Source: Cellulomonas gilvus ATCC 13127 (GTDB lineage: Bacteria > Actinomycetota > Actinomycetes > Actinomycetales > Cellulomonadaceae). Taken from it: 64,000 nucleotides of DNA. The notes under the pieces are model-generated. The model had not been told where the DNA came from. It saw only the letters and a list, made by a program, of their open reading frames with translations, and searched no databases. This document shows positions 9,696 through 17,576 of this stretch, piece by piece. The stretch covers positions 1,488,001 to 1,552,000 of the forward strand of contig NC_015671.1 of assembly GCF_000218545.1 (NCBI RefSeq), in the 5' to 3' direction. The stretch's first letter is position 1. The number at the start of each line of letters is the position of its first letter. The position numbers and the translations under genes are program-made.

Positions 9696-10901
9696 ATGGC
9701 GCAGCGTGCTGAGGCCGGGACGGCGACGTTGGCGGACGTCGTGCGTGTCCTCGAGCGGCGCTACCCGCCGGGCACCGCGGAGTCGTGGGACGCCGTCGGT
9801 CTCGTCGCGGGCGACCCCGCGGCACCCGTGCGCCGCGTCCTGCTCGCGGTGGACCCGGTGGCCGACGTGGTCGACGAGGCGCTCGACTGGGGAGCGGACC
9901 TCGTCGTGACGCACCATCCGCTGCTGCTGCGGGGCGTGCACTCGATGGCCGCCACCACGTTCAAGGGAGCGCTGCTGCACCGGCTGGTGCGCGGCGGGTG
10001 CGGGCTGTTCGCCGCGCACACGAATGCCGACGCCGCCACGCGGGGCGTCGCGGACGCACTGGCGGGCGCGCTCGGCCTGGTCGACGTCGCCCCGCTGGTC
10101 GCCGAACCGGGACCGGCGCTCGACAAGCACGTCGTGCTCGTGCCCGTCGCCGCGGCGGGCGCCGTGGTCGACGCGATGTCCGCCGCGGGCGCGGGGGCGC
10201 TCGGGGACTACGCGCGGTGCGCGTGGACCACCACGGGCGAGGGCACGTTCGAGCCGCAGCCGGGCGCGGAGCCCGCGATCGGAGCGGTGGGCGAGCGCAC
10301 GGTCGTCGTCGAGGCCCGGGTCGAGATGGTCGCGCCGCGCGCGCGGCGGGCCGCGGTCGTCGCGGCGGTGCGGGACGCGCACCCGTACGAGGAGCCCGCG
10401 TTCGACGTGCTCGAGCTCGCGCGCGAGGCCGGGCCCACCGGCACGGGCCGGGTGGGCCGGCTCGCCGAGCCGACGACGCTGCGCGGTCTCGCGCAGCGAG
10501 CGGCCGACGCGACGCCCGCGACCGTGCAGGGTGTGCGGTTCGCGGGTGACCCGGACGGCCGCGTCGAGCGGGTCGCGGTGTGCGGCGGATCGGGTGACGG
10601 CTTCTTCGACGCGGTGCGCGCCAGCGGCGCGGATGCCTACGTGACCGCGGACCTGCGACACCACCCGGTCTCGGAGCTCCGGGAGCGCGCGGAGTTCGAG
10701 GCCGCACGCTCGGGTGGACCCGCGACCCCGTATCTCGTCGACCTCGCGCACTACGCGTCCGAGTGGCCGTGGCTCACGCTCGCGGCGCAGGACCTGACGG
10801 CGGACCTGGCCGCGCTGGGCACTACGGTGGAGACCCGCGTGAGCGTGCGCCGCACCGACCCCTGGACGGGCCGGGCGGACCGCGCCGACGCCCACATCTG
10901 A
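9696..10901 (+). CDS. Nif3-like dinuclear metal centre protein
   Basis: A 401-residue Nif3/YqfO-family protein that probably forms a hexameric toroid with a dinuclear metal site. N-terminal ligands appear in VVTHHPLLLRGVHSMAATTFKG and FAAHTNAD; a PII-like insertion is marked by RDAHPYEEPAFDVLEL; the C-terminal half supplies YVTADLRHHPVSE and YLVDLAHYASEWPWL. Proposed roles (cofactor-related hydrolase, metal storage) remain unsettled. The ATG at 9696 gives the natural N-terminus. A zinc-ribbon protein and a phosphatase follow on the same strand, as in mycobacteria. Confidence 0.88.
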   Translation: MAQRAEAGTATLADVVRVLERRYPPGTAESWDAVGLVAGDPAAPVRRVLLAVDPVADVVDEALDWGADLVVTHHPLLLRGVHSMAATTFKGALLHRLVRGGCGLFAAHTNADAATRGVADALAGALGLVDVAPLVAEPGPALDKHVVLVPVAAAGAVVDAMSAAGAGALGDYARCAWTTTGEGTFEPQPGAEPAIGAVGERTVVVEARVEMVAPRARRAAVVAAVRDAHPYEEPAFDVLELAREAGPTGTGRVGRLAEPTTLRGLAQRAADATPATVQGVRFAGDPDGRVERVAVCGGSGDGFFDAVRASGADAYVTADLRHHPVSELRERAEFEAARSGGPATPYLVDLAHYASEWPWLTLAAQDLTADLAALGTTVETRVSVRRTDPWTGRADRADAHI

Positions 10902-10951
10902 AGACGCCGAACCAGCCACCGCCCCACCGGGCGCGTGCCGGAAGGACCCCC

Positions 10952-11689
10952 GTGCCGAACGCCCCCGCAGCGGACCAGCGACGACTCCTCGACGTGCAGG
11001 CGCTCGACACGCGCCTCGACCAGATCGCGCACCGCCGCCGCACGCTCCCGGAGCTCGCACGGATCGCGGAGCTCGACGCGCAGCTCGCCGACCTGCACAC
11101 CGCGCTCGTCACGTCGCAGACGGCCGTCACGGACCTGCGGCGCGAGCTCGCCAAGGCCGAGGCCGACGTCCAGCAGGTGCGCGACCGCGCCGCACGCGAC
11201 CAGGCCCGGCTCGACAGCGGGCAGGGCAGCCCCAAGGACCTGCAGGCCCTCCAGCACGAGCTCGAGTCGCTCGCCAGACGGCAGGGCGACCTCGAGGAGG
11301 TCGAGCTCGAGGTCATGGAGCGGCTCGACGCGCACGAGGGCACGCTGACCGAGGTGACGTCGGCGCACGCGCAGCTGGTCGCGAGCAAGACCGGGGTCGA
11401 GGCGGAGCGGGACGCGGCGCTCGCGCAGCTCGACGCGGAGGCCGAGCAGGTCCGCGCCGACCGCGCGGCCCGCGCCGGGGGCCTCGACGCGGGCCTGGTG
11501 ACGCTGTACGACCGTCTGCGGGGCCAGCTCGGCACGGGCGCCGCGGCGCTGCGGGGCCGGCGCTGCGAGGGCTGCCGGCTCGAGCTCAACCCGCTCGACC
11601 TGGACGGCATCAAGGCCAAGGGACCGGACGTCGTCGTCCGGTGCGAGGAGTGCGGCCGCATCCTGGTCCGCCTGCCCGAGGGGGAGTGA
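10952..11689 (+). CDS. Coiled-coil zinc-ribbon protein
   Basis: A 245-residue protein that is almost all coiled coil from residue 5 to about 190 (heptad-rich Leu, Glu, Arg, Gln), ending in a C4 zinc ribbon with CEGC near residue 205 and CEEC near residue 233. Family members (CT398 / Rv2229c type) resemble flagellar or DNA-binding adaptor proteins, but no function is established. The GTG at 10952 follows GAAGGACC. Nif3 ends 50 bases upstream and the phosphatase starts one base after its stop, so the three are an operon. Confidence 0.88.
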   Translation: MPNAPAADQRRLLDVQALDTRLDQIAHRRRTLPELARIAELDAQLADLHTALVTSQTAVTDLRRELAKAEADVQQVRDRAARDQARLDSGQGSPKDLQALQHELESLARRQGDLEEVELEVMERLDAHEGTLTEVTSAHAQLVASKTGVEAERDAALAQLDAEAEQVRADRAARAGGLDAGLVTLYDRLRGQLGTGAAALRGRRCEGCRLELNPLDLDGIKAKGPDVVVRCEECGRILVRLPEGE

Positions 11690-11690
11690 C

Positions 11691-12425
11691 ATGACGGACC
11701 GCACGCCCACGAGCGCGCCGGACCCCGGGACCGGTCGCGTGCCGCGGCCCTCGGGTGCGGGTGTGCGGTTCGACGACGACCAGCCGGTCACCGTGGTGCT
11801 GGTGCGCCACGGCGAGACCGCGATGACGGTGGCGCGCGGGTACTCCGGCTCGAGCGTGCCCGGCCCGCCCCTCGACGAGCGCGGCCGCGAGCAGGCGCGG
11901 GCCGCCGCGGCGCTCGTCGAACGCGTGGGACGCGACCTGTGGGGCGACATCGCGTACCCCAGCGAGGTCCTCGCCTCGCCGATGGTGCGGACGCAGGAGA
12001 CCGCGGCGATCGTCGCCGAGCGGCTGGGCCTGCGCGTGCAGACCGAGGACCGGGTCAAGGAGGCCGACTTCGGGCAGTGGCAGGGGTTCACCGCCGAGCA
12101 GATCGAGGAGCGGTGGCCGGGCCAGCTGGAGCCGTGGCACACGCGCGCGGACCTGCGGCCGCCGGGCGGGGAGTCCATCGTCGACGTGGGTGAGCGGCTC
12201 GCGGCGGTGTTCGACGACCTGCTCGCGGGTGCCCGCGGGCGCACGGTTGTCGTGGTCTCGCACGCCGTGGCCATCCGCGCGGCCCTCGGCGTCGCGATGG
12301 GCGCCAACCCGGGTTCGTGGAGCCAGCTGCGCGTCGCCCCGGCGTCGGTGAGCATCGTGCGCCTGTTCGCCGACCGCCGGCACGAGATCGCGGTCGCTGG
12401 TGCGCCGAGCGACGGCTGGGCGTGA
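11691..12425 (+). CDS. Histidine phosphatase family protein
   Basis: A 244-residue member of the phosphoglycerate-mutase-like superfamily. The catalytic RHG is in VVLVRHGETAMT, the second arginine in SPMVRTQETA, the acidic residue in VKEADFGQWQG, and the second histidine in VVSHAVAIRAALG. It may act on a phosphosugar or a cobamide precursor. In mycobacteria the matching gene after the zinc-ribbon protein is fused to an RNase HI domain; that domain is absent here. It converges on the SLC13-like permease with a 6-base gap. Confidence 0.85.
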   Translation: MTDRTPTSAPDPGTGRVPRPSGAGVRFDDDQPVTVVLVRHGETAMTVARGYSGSSVPGPPLDERGREQARAAAALVERVGRDLWGDIAYPSEVLASPMVRTQETAAIVAERLGLRVQTEDRVKEADFGQWQGFTAEQIEERWPGQLEPWHTRADLRPPGGESIVDVGERLAAVFDDLLAGARGRTVVVVSHAVAIRAALGVAMGANPGSWSQLRVAPASVSIVRLFADRRHEIAVAGAPSDGWA

Positions 12426-12431
12426 CGCGCG

Positions 12432-13607
12432 TCAGGCCGTGACGAGCAGCGCCGTGGTCGCGAGCACGAGCGTCACGGGCGCCAGGAGGAGGCCCTGCCG
12501 CACGATCGTGCGTGCGGGGACGTCGAGCAGCAGCTGACGGCAGCGCTGCCACCACAGCACGGTCGCGAGCGAGCCCCACGGGGTGAGCAGGGGCGCGACC
12601 CCGGTGCCGATGAGCAGCGCCGCGATGCGCTGCGGCTCGCCCGCGGTCGCGGGGTCGAGCGCCAGGTAGGCCGGCAGGTTGTTGACCGCGTTGGCCGTCA
12701 GCGCGCCGACCGCGGCCAGGCGCAGCAGTGCGCCCGGTCCGTCGCCCTCGCCCGCCGCCGCGTGCAGGACGGTGCCGAAGCCGTGCGCGTGCGCGGCCGC
12801 GACGACCACGAACAGCGCACCGACGACGACGAGCGTCCGCCACGGGACGAGGTCCGCGGCGGTCACCGGGAGCGGGCGGCGCCGCACGAGCGTCACGGTG
12901 AGCAGCACGGCGGCGGCGAGGGACGCGGCGAGCGCGGGTTGGACGCCGACCAGGAACGCCAGGGCCATCGCGCCCACGACGAGCCCGGCGACGCGCAGGA
13001 GCACCCGGTCCGGCGCCACCGGTCCCGCGGGCGGCTCGCTGAACCGCCCGCGCAGTGCCGTGCGGTCCCGCACGGCGAGGACCGCGACCGTGACGAGCAC
13101 CGAGACGAGCGCCGGCGCCCACATCAGGGCCAGGAAGTCGGCGCCCGCCCGGCGCAGGGCGTGGTCGGCCAGCAGGTTGGTGAGGTTCGAGACGGGCAGG
13201 ACCAGCGAGGCCGTGTTCGACAGCGCGAGCACCGCGAGCGCGAACGGCAGCGGAGCGGTGCCGGTCCGGCGCGCGAGCGCGATGACCACGGGCGTGAGCA
13301 GCACCGCGGTGGTGTCCAGGGACAGCACGGCGGTGCTGAACGTCGCGAGGCCGACGACCAGGAGCCACAGCACCCAGCGGCGCCCGCGCGCGAGCCGGGC
13401 CGCGATCCCCGCGGCGGCGGCGAACAGCCCGGCCCCGGCGCACAGCTCGGCCACCACCGTCAGCGCCGCGACGAACACCAGCACGGGACCGGTGCGCTCG
13501 GCGAGCGCGACGGCGTCGTCCCGCGGGAGCCAGCCGGTGGCCAGGGCCAGCACCGACACGACGAGCGCGAGCGCCCACCAGGGCCGGCGGCGGCGTCGCT
13601 CGGTCAC
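12432..13607 (-). CDS. SLC13 / ArsB-like membrane permease
   Basis: A 391-residue inner-membrane transporter with about ten hydrophobic segments. Two inverted-repeat-like motifs resemble the ion-transporter superfamily: LALSNTASLVLPVSNLTNLL (first half) and GALTANAVNNLPAYLALDP (second half), as in ArsB/NhaD-type permeases. The substrate could be an anion such as arsenite or a dicarboxylate; no arsR or arsC lies nearby, so arsenic is not supported by context. The GTG at 13607 overlaps the yaaA stop by 4 bases, so it is coupled to yaaA. Confidence 0.75.
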   Translation of the reverse strand: MTERRRRRPWWALALVVSVLALATGWLPRDDAVALAERTGPVLVFVAALTVVAELCAGAGLFAAAAGIAARLARGRRWVLWLLVVGLATFSTAVLSLDTTAVLLTPVVIALARRTGTAPLPFALAVLALSNTASLVLPVSNLTNLLADHALRRAGADFLALMWAPALVSVLVTVAVLAVRDRTALRGRFSEPPAGPVAPDRVLLRVAGLVVGAMALAFLVGVQPALAASLAAAVLLTVTLVRRRPLPVTAADLVPWRTLVVVGALFVVVAAAHAHGFGTVLHAAAGEGDGPGALLRLAAVGALTANAVNNLPAYLALDPATAGEPQRIAALLIGTGVAPLLTPWGSLATVLWWQRCRQLLLDVPARTIVRQGLLLAPVTLVLATTALLVTA

Positions 13608-14380
13608 GCCACCACGAGCGTGAGCGTGCGGGCGCCCCGCGCGGGACGTGGTGCGAGCTCGACGGCCAGCAGCGCGGAGCCGACGAGCTCGTGCGCCGCG
13701 TCCGCGAGCCCCTCGGCGTCGGCCGGTGGCTGTGCGCGCCGCGTCAGGAGGTGCCGTGTGAGGACGCCGCGCGCGTGCTTGGCATTGTGCGAGACCACCG
13801 AGCGTCGTCCCGCGAGCTCGCGCTCGACGCGGACGGTCACCCACTCCGCTCTCACCGGGCGCCACATCGCCACATAGTCGGCCGAGCGGGCGTCCACGAC
13901 GAGCCCGCCCGCCGCCTGCTCGTCGAGCACGTCGCCCAGGTGCGTGCGCCACAGCGCACCGAGCGGACCCACCCCGGGCAGGTCGACGCCGCCCGAGAGC
14001 CGGTAGGCGGGGATGACGTCCTGCGGCGTCACGACGCCCCACAGTCCGGAGAAGATCCGCACGCTGCGCTCGGCGCGTGCCCGCTGCGCGGGCGTGAGGT
14101 GCGCGAGGCAGGCCGCGGTGTGCAGCACTCCGGTGTAGACGGAGCGCGCGGGTGCGGCCGGTGCGTCACGGAGGCCGACGTTGCGCGCGACCTCGTCGGC
14201 CAGGCCCGCGGACACGTGCAGCACGTCCGCCGCGTCCGGACGCGCGCTCACCTCGACCAGCGCGTCGAGCACCTTGGCCCGGACCGGCGACAGCGCGGGG
14301 CAGGAGAGCGCGTCGAGGTCGACCGGGCGACCGCGCCGCGGCGGGGTCTTGCCCTCGGACGGGGGCAGCAGCACGAGCAC
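13604..14380 (-). CDS. yaaA: Peroxide stress protein YaaA (UPF0246)
   Basis: A 258-residue YaaA-family protein, recognised by LVLLPPSEGKTPPRRG at the N-terminus and by IFSGLWGVVTPQDVIPAYRL in the middle. In E. coli YaaA lowers free iron during hydrogen peroxide stress and binds DNA. The GTG at 14380 lies 6 bases after a TACAGT hexamer, which marks a leaderless start. It is the first gene of a two-gene unit with the SLC13-like permease. Confidence 0.85.
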   Translation of the reverse strand: MLVLLPPSEGKTPPRRGRPVDLDALSCPALSPVRAKVLDALVEVSARPDAADVLHVSAGLADEVARNVGLRDAPAAPARSVYTGVLHTAACLAHLTPAQRARAERSVRIFSGLWGVVTPQDVIPAYRLSGGVDLPGVGPLGALWRTHLGDVLDEQAAGGLVVDARSADYVAMWRPVRAEWVTVRVERELAGRRSVVSHNAKHARGVLTRHLLTRRAQPPADAEGLADAAHELVGSALLAVELAPRPARGARTLTLVVA

Positions 14381-14386
14381 CGGACG

Positions 14387-14392
14387 ACTGTA
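14387..14392 (-). promoter_or_regulatory. Leaderless -10 element for yaaA
   Basis: On the minus strand TACAGT is followed by 6 bases and then the GTG of yaaA. Confidence 0.6.
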
Positions 14393-14488
14393 GGCCCGCG
14401 GCGCGGCCCGCGCGCTGGACGCGGGCGGCCGCGCGATGAGGCGTGCGCCACGATGACCCGGACGGACGGTTCGAGCGGGGGAGCGCGC

Positions 14489-14872
14489 GTGGCACAGGTG
14501 AAGATCTACGGCCGACGGTCCGTGTGGGCGCCGCGACGGGGCGCGCTGTCCGACGCGGTCCATGCCGCGCTCGTCGGCGCGTGGGGCCTGCCCGCGGACA
14601 AGCGGTTCCACCGGTTCCTGCTGCTGGACGACGAGGACCTGGTGGCACCGCGCTCGCCGGACTACCTCGTGATCGAGGTGGTGTGCTTCACCGGCCGGAG
14701 CCCGGAGGCGAAGCGCGCGCTCCTGACCGCGTTCTTCACCGACGTCGCACCCGCGGTCGGGCTCGCACCCGACGACCTCGAGATCGTGATCCTCGAGAGC
14801 CCGCCCGAGCACTGGGGCATCCGCGGCGTCGCGGGCGACGAGCTCGCACTGAGCTACCGGGTCGACGTGTAG
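14489..14872 (+). CDS. Tautomerase family protein
   Basis: A 127-residue protein of the tautomerase_2 type (AQVKIYGRRSVWAPRRGALS; HRFLLLDDEDLVAP; ESPPEHWGIRGVAGDELALS). The GTG at 14489 is chosen because GGGGGAG lies just upstream; an ATG at 14453 would add 12 unlikely residues. The classic N-terminal catalytic proline is absent (second residue is Ala), which is normal in this branch as I recall it but leaves the activity uncertain. Confidence 0.75.
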   Translation: MAQVKIYGRRSVWAPRRGALSDAVHAALVGAWGLPADKRFHRFLLLDDEDLVAPRSPDYLVIEVVCFTGRSPEAKRALLTAFFTDVAPAVGLAPDDLEIVILESPPEHWGIRGVAGDELALSYRVDV

Positions 14873-14990
14873 GCCGACGGGACCGGCCTACGCCTGCATC
14901 GCTGCGCGCTGGGCCGGTGTGGAGAGCAGCAGGGCACGACGAGACCCAGGCCGTCACGCTGGCCACGGGCACGGACACCCCGTGGACGGC

Positions 14991-14996
14991 TAGGAT
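14991..14996 (+). promoter_or_regulatory. -10 element (TAGGAT) for rnpB
   Basis: TAGGAT lies about 9 bases before the start of the RNase P RNA helix P1, the distance expected for direct transcription of a stable RNA. Confidence 0.6.
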
Positions 14997-15005
14997 CGAC
15001 CACGC

Positions 15006-15404
15006 GGATGAGTCAGTCAGGCGGCCGCGTCGGCATCTCCTTCGGGCGGTGCCGCCGAGGAACGTCCGGGCTCCGCAGGGCAGGGTGGTGGGTAACACCC
15101 ACCCGGGGTGACCCGCGGGACAGTGCCACAGAGAACAGACCGCCACGGCCGACCGGTTCGCCGGACGGACGCGGTAAGGGTGAAACGGTGGTGCAAGAGA
15201 CCACCAGCGCACCGGGTGACCGGTGCGGCTAGGTAAACCCCACCCGGAGCAAGACCAGACAGGGAGCGTCCGAGGGCTGCCCGCCCGAGCTCCCGGGTAG
15301 GTCGCTGGAGGCGTGCGGCAACGTACGTCGTAGATGGATGGCCGCCACCCGTGCGGGGGCAACCGCGCACGGGGACAGAACCCGGCGTACCGACTGACTC
15401 ATCC
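15006..15404 (+). ncRNA. rnpB: RNase P RNA, bacterial type A
   Basis: This is the catalytic RNA that trims tRNA 5' ends. Its ends pair perfectly (GGATGAGTCAGTC at 15006-15018 with GACTGACTCATCC at 15392-15404, helix P1). Between them are the universally conserved stretches: GAGGAACGTCCGGGCTCC, ACAGAGAACAGACCGCC, GGTAAGGGTGAAACGGTGG, AGAGACCACCAGC and GACAGAACCCGGCGTACCGA. Frames open across this region on both strands are not genes. The 14873-15500 gap is otherwise explained by this RNA and its promoter. Confidence 0.97.
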
Positions 15405-15487
15405 GCTCCGACCCGTGCGACGCACCGGGCGACGAGCGTCACAGCTCCCGTCCCGTGCACGGGTATGCCGGTGTCCGGGGCGGTCGC

Positions 15488-15493
15488 TACCGT
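15488..15493 (+). promoter_or_regulatory. Leaderless -10 element for the copper cluster
   Basis: TACCGT is followed by 7 bases and then the GTG at 15501. This makes 15501, rather than the in-frame GTG at 15492, the probable start. Confidence 0.55.
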
Positions 15494-15500
15494 GAGCGGC

Positions 15501-16136
15501 GTGAACCGGCCGACCACGGGTGCCGCGCGGCTGCTGCGTGCCGCGCTGCTGTCGTCGCTGGTGGTCGCGCTCGCGGCGGGAGCGCATGCGCTCGCGGGTG
15601 GCACGGTCCCGCCCGTGCTCGCGCTCGCGGGCCTCGCGGCACTGGTGCTGCCCGTCGCCGTCGTGGTGACGGCCCACCGGGTGCGGACGGCCGCCGCCCT
15701 GGCCGTGCTGGGTGCCGGCCAGGTCGCGCTGCACGCGGCCTTCGGGCTGACGGAGCGGTGCGGGGCCGTCCTCGGTGGGCACGCGCCCCGCGGCGTGGGG
15801 TCGCACGCCGGTCACGTCGTCGCCTCGTCGGCGGACGCGTGCGTCTCGCACGTCGGCGCGCATGCCTCCGGCGCGGTTATCGCGGCGCACGCCGGCGCGA
15901 CCGTCGTGACCGCGTTGCTCGTCGCGGGCGCGGAGCGTGGGTGGTGGCGCGTGCTCGCGTACCTGGCTCCGCTGCTGCGGCCCGCGCGGCCCGTCGCCGG
16001 CCCCGTCGTCGCGCGCCCGGTGGTCGTGTCCGCGCTCGCGGCGCCGCCTGCCGCGCTGCACCTGCGGGTGCCGCCGCCGCGCCGCGGGCCTCCCGTGCTC
16101 GGGTCCCTCCCTCGCCCCCTCGTGCGCGCCGCCTGA
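15501..16136 (+). CDS. His-rich membrane protein of the copper cluster
   Basis: A 211-residue protein with about five hydrophobic segments and a His-rich middle loop (GHAPRGVGSHAGHVV, then ACVSHVGAHASG). The C-terminus is a Pro/Arg-rich cytosolic tail. I do not recognise a family. It directly precedes a YcnI-like and a CopC-like gene, so a role in copper binding or transport is plausible; it may stand in for the CopD permease that normally accompanies CopC, which is absent here. This is inference from context and His content. Confidence 0.6.
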   Translation: MNRPTTGAARLLRAALLSSLVVALAAGAHALAGGTVPPVLALAGLAALVLPVAVVVTAHRVRTAAALAVLGAGQVALHAAFGLTERCGAVLGGHAPRGVGSHAGHVVASSADACVSHVGAHASGAVIAAHAGATVVTALLVAGAERGWWRVLAYLAPLLRPARPVAGPVVARPVVVSALAAPPAALHLRVPPPRRGPPVLGSLPRPLVRAA

Positions 16137-16207
16137 CCACCTCCAGGGTCGGGTCGCCTGGCGCGTCCCTTCCCCGTGCCGGTTGCCGGCCCATGTCAGG
16201 AGCTCTC

Positions 16208-16936
16208 ATGTCGAAGTCTCCGCGCGCTCTCGCGCGGCTCATCTCCACCGGCGTCGCGGCGGCCGCGCTCGTCGTCGTCCCCGCGATCGGTGCCTCCGCG
16301 CACGTGCGCGTCGTGCCCGAGAGCACGGCCGCCGGGTCCTGGACCGCGCTCACCTTCCGGGTTCCCACCGAGTCCGAGACGGCCTCCACCACGGGCCTGG
16401 CCGTCGAGCTGCCCACCGCGACACCGTTCCTGCACGTCTCGGTGCGGCCCGTCCCCGGCTGGTCCGCGAGCGTCGAGGAGGGCGACCTGCCCGAGCCGGT
16501 CGAGATCGACGGCACCACCGTCACCAGGGCGCCCCTGCGGGTGGTGTGGACCGCGACGGGTGACGCCGCGGTCGCCCCGGGGCAGTTCCAGGAGTTCGCG
16601 ATCTCGGCCGGGCCGCTGCCCGACGAGGGGACAACCGTGGTCCTGCCCGCCGCGCAGACCTACTCCGACGGGACGGTGGTCCGGTGGGCGGACGTGCCTA
16701 CCGGCGACGACGAGCCCGAGCACCCCGCGCCGGTGTTCGAGGTGACGGCCGCGGACGGCTCCGCCCACGGCGCAGGAGCAGATGAGCACGGCGCCGCGAC
16801 GCCGGGCGCCACCGCGGCGCAGGGCTGGTCGGACCCGGTCGCGCGCGGCCTGGGCGCGGGAGCGCTGGTGCTGGGCGCTGCGGCCGTCATGCTGGCCCTG
16901 ACCGGTCGCCGCCGCGCGGCCCGAGAGGAGCGCTGA
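16208..16936 (+). CDS. YcnI-like DUF1775 copper-binding protein
   Basis: A 242-residue exported protein: N-terminal signal peptide ending in AIGASA, a mature N-terminus beginning HVRVVPESTAAGSWTALTFR, the DUF1775 beta-sandwich, and a C-terminal anchor helix (GLGAGALVLGAAAVMLALTG) followed by Arg residues. In B. subtilis YcnI binds Cu(II) through the His exposed by signal-peptide cleavage, and that His is kept here. AGGAG precedes the ATG at 16208. It lies between the His-rich membrane protein and CopC, whose ATG follows one base after this stop. Confidence 0.88.
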   Translation: MSKSPRALARLISTGVAAAALVVVPAIGASAHVRVVPESTAAGSWTALTFRVPTESETASTTGLAVELPTATPFLHVSVRPVPGWSASVEEGDLPEPVEIDGTTVTRAPLRVVWTATGDAAVAPGQFQEFAISAGPLPDEGTTVVLPAAQTYSDGTVVRWADVPTGDDEPEHPAPVFEVTAADGSAHGAGADEHGAATPGATAAQGWSDPVARGLGAGALVLGAAAVMLALTGRRRAAREER

Positions 16937-16937
16937 G

Positions 16938-16967
16938 ATGAGGGGTGCGGTGATGCGGGGTGCGGTG
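16938..16967 (+). repeat. Tandem 15-bp repeat at the copC start
   Basis: Two near-identical 15-base units (16938-16952 and 16953-16967, one mismatch) encode MRGAV twice and precede a third ATG. Each unit supplies a start codon, so repeat-number changes would alter the N-terminus without breaking the frame. Confidence 0.8.
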
Positions 16968-17576
16968 ATGCGGCGCGTGGCCGCCGCGGGAGCCGCCGTG
17001 GCGACCGTGGCGGTCCTCCTGCTGACGGGGACCACGGCGGCGCACGCGCACGACGTGCTCGTCGCGACCGACCCCGCCGACGGCTCGACGGTGACGACCG
17101 TGCCCGACGCGGTGACGCTGACGTTCTCGGCGCCGGCGCTCGCGCTCGGGACGCAGGTGGTGGTGCGGACCCCGGACGGCCGGGACGTCGCCGACGGTGA
17201 CGTGGTGATCGTCGACGCGACCGTCACCCAGACGATCGCCGACGTCCCCCTGCCCGCGGGCACCTACGTGGTCGAGTGGCGTGTCACCTCCTCGGACGGG
17301 CACACGATCGACGGCACGTTCTCGTTCGACGCGCGGGAGGCCGCGGGTCCGACGCCCACCCCGAGCGCGACCCCGGAGCCGTCGGCGAGCCCCGCGCCGA
17401 CCAGCACGGCCTCGGCCGGCACCACGGCGAGCGCGTCAGCGACGGCTCGGCCGACGATCGACCCCGGGCCCCGCGGGGGCGGGCCTGCGGCGTTCGTCGT
17501 CGGGGGGGTCCTGCTCGTGCTGCTCGGCGCCGTGGTCGCCGTGGTCGTCTCCGCCGCCCGACGACGCGACCGCTGA
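16938..17576 (+). CDS. copC: CopC-domain copper resistance protein
   Basis: A 212-residue exported CopC protein. After the signal peptide (cleavage near AHAHDVLV) the mature N-terminal His and the later DGH of SSDGHTIDGTFSF supply the expected Cu(II) ligands. A Pro/Thr/Ser/Ala-rich stalk leads to a C-terminal membrane helix and Arg-rich tail, so it is membrane anchored. Three in-frame ATGs at 16938, 16953 and 16968 arise from a short repeat; the last gives a standard signal peptide. No CopD domain is fused or adjacent. The 3' end is overlapped by the antisense DUF817 frame. Confidence 0.87.
   Translation: MRGAVMRGAVMRRVAAAGAAVATVAVLLLTGTTAAHAHDVLVATDPADGSTVTTVPDAVTLTFSAPALALGTQVVVRTPDGRDVADGDVVIVDATVTQTIADVPLPAGTYVVEWRVTSSDGHTIDGTFSFDAREAAGPTPTPSATPEPSASPAPTSTASAGTTASASATARPTIDPGPRGGGPAAFVVGGVLLVLLGAVVAVVVSAARRRDR

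Noticed and set aside
12432..14042. Longer 536-residue version of the SLC13-like permease
   Set aside because: The extra N-terminal 145 residues are antisense or out of frame within yaaA and are Arg-rich without hydrophobic character; the GTG at 13607 gives a natural start.
15008..15604. Short frames on both strands between 15.0 and 15.6 kb
   Set aside because: The region is the RNase P RNA with all universally conserved blocks and end pairing; frames across it are accidental.
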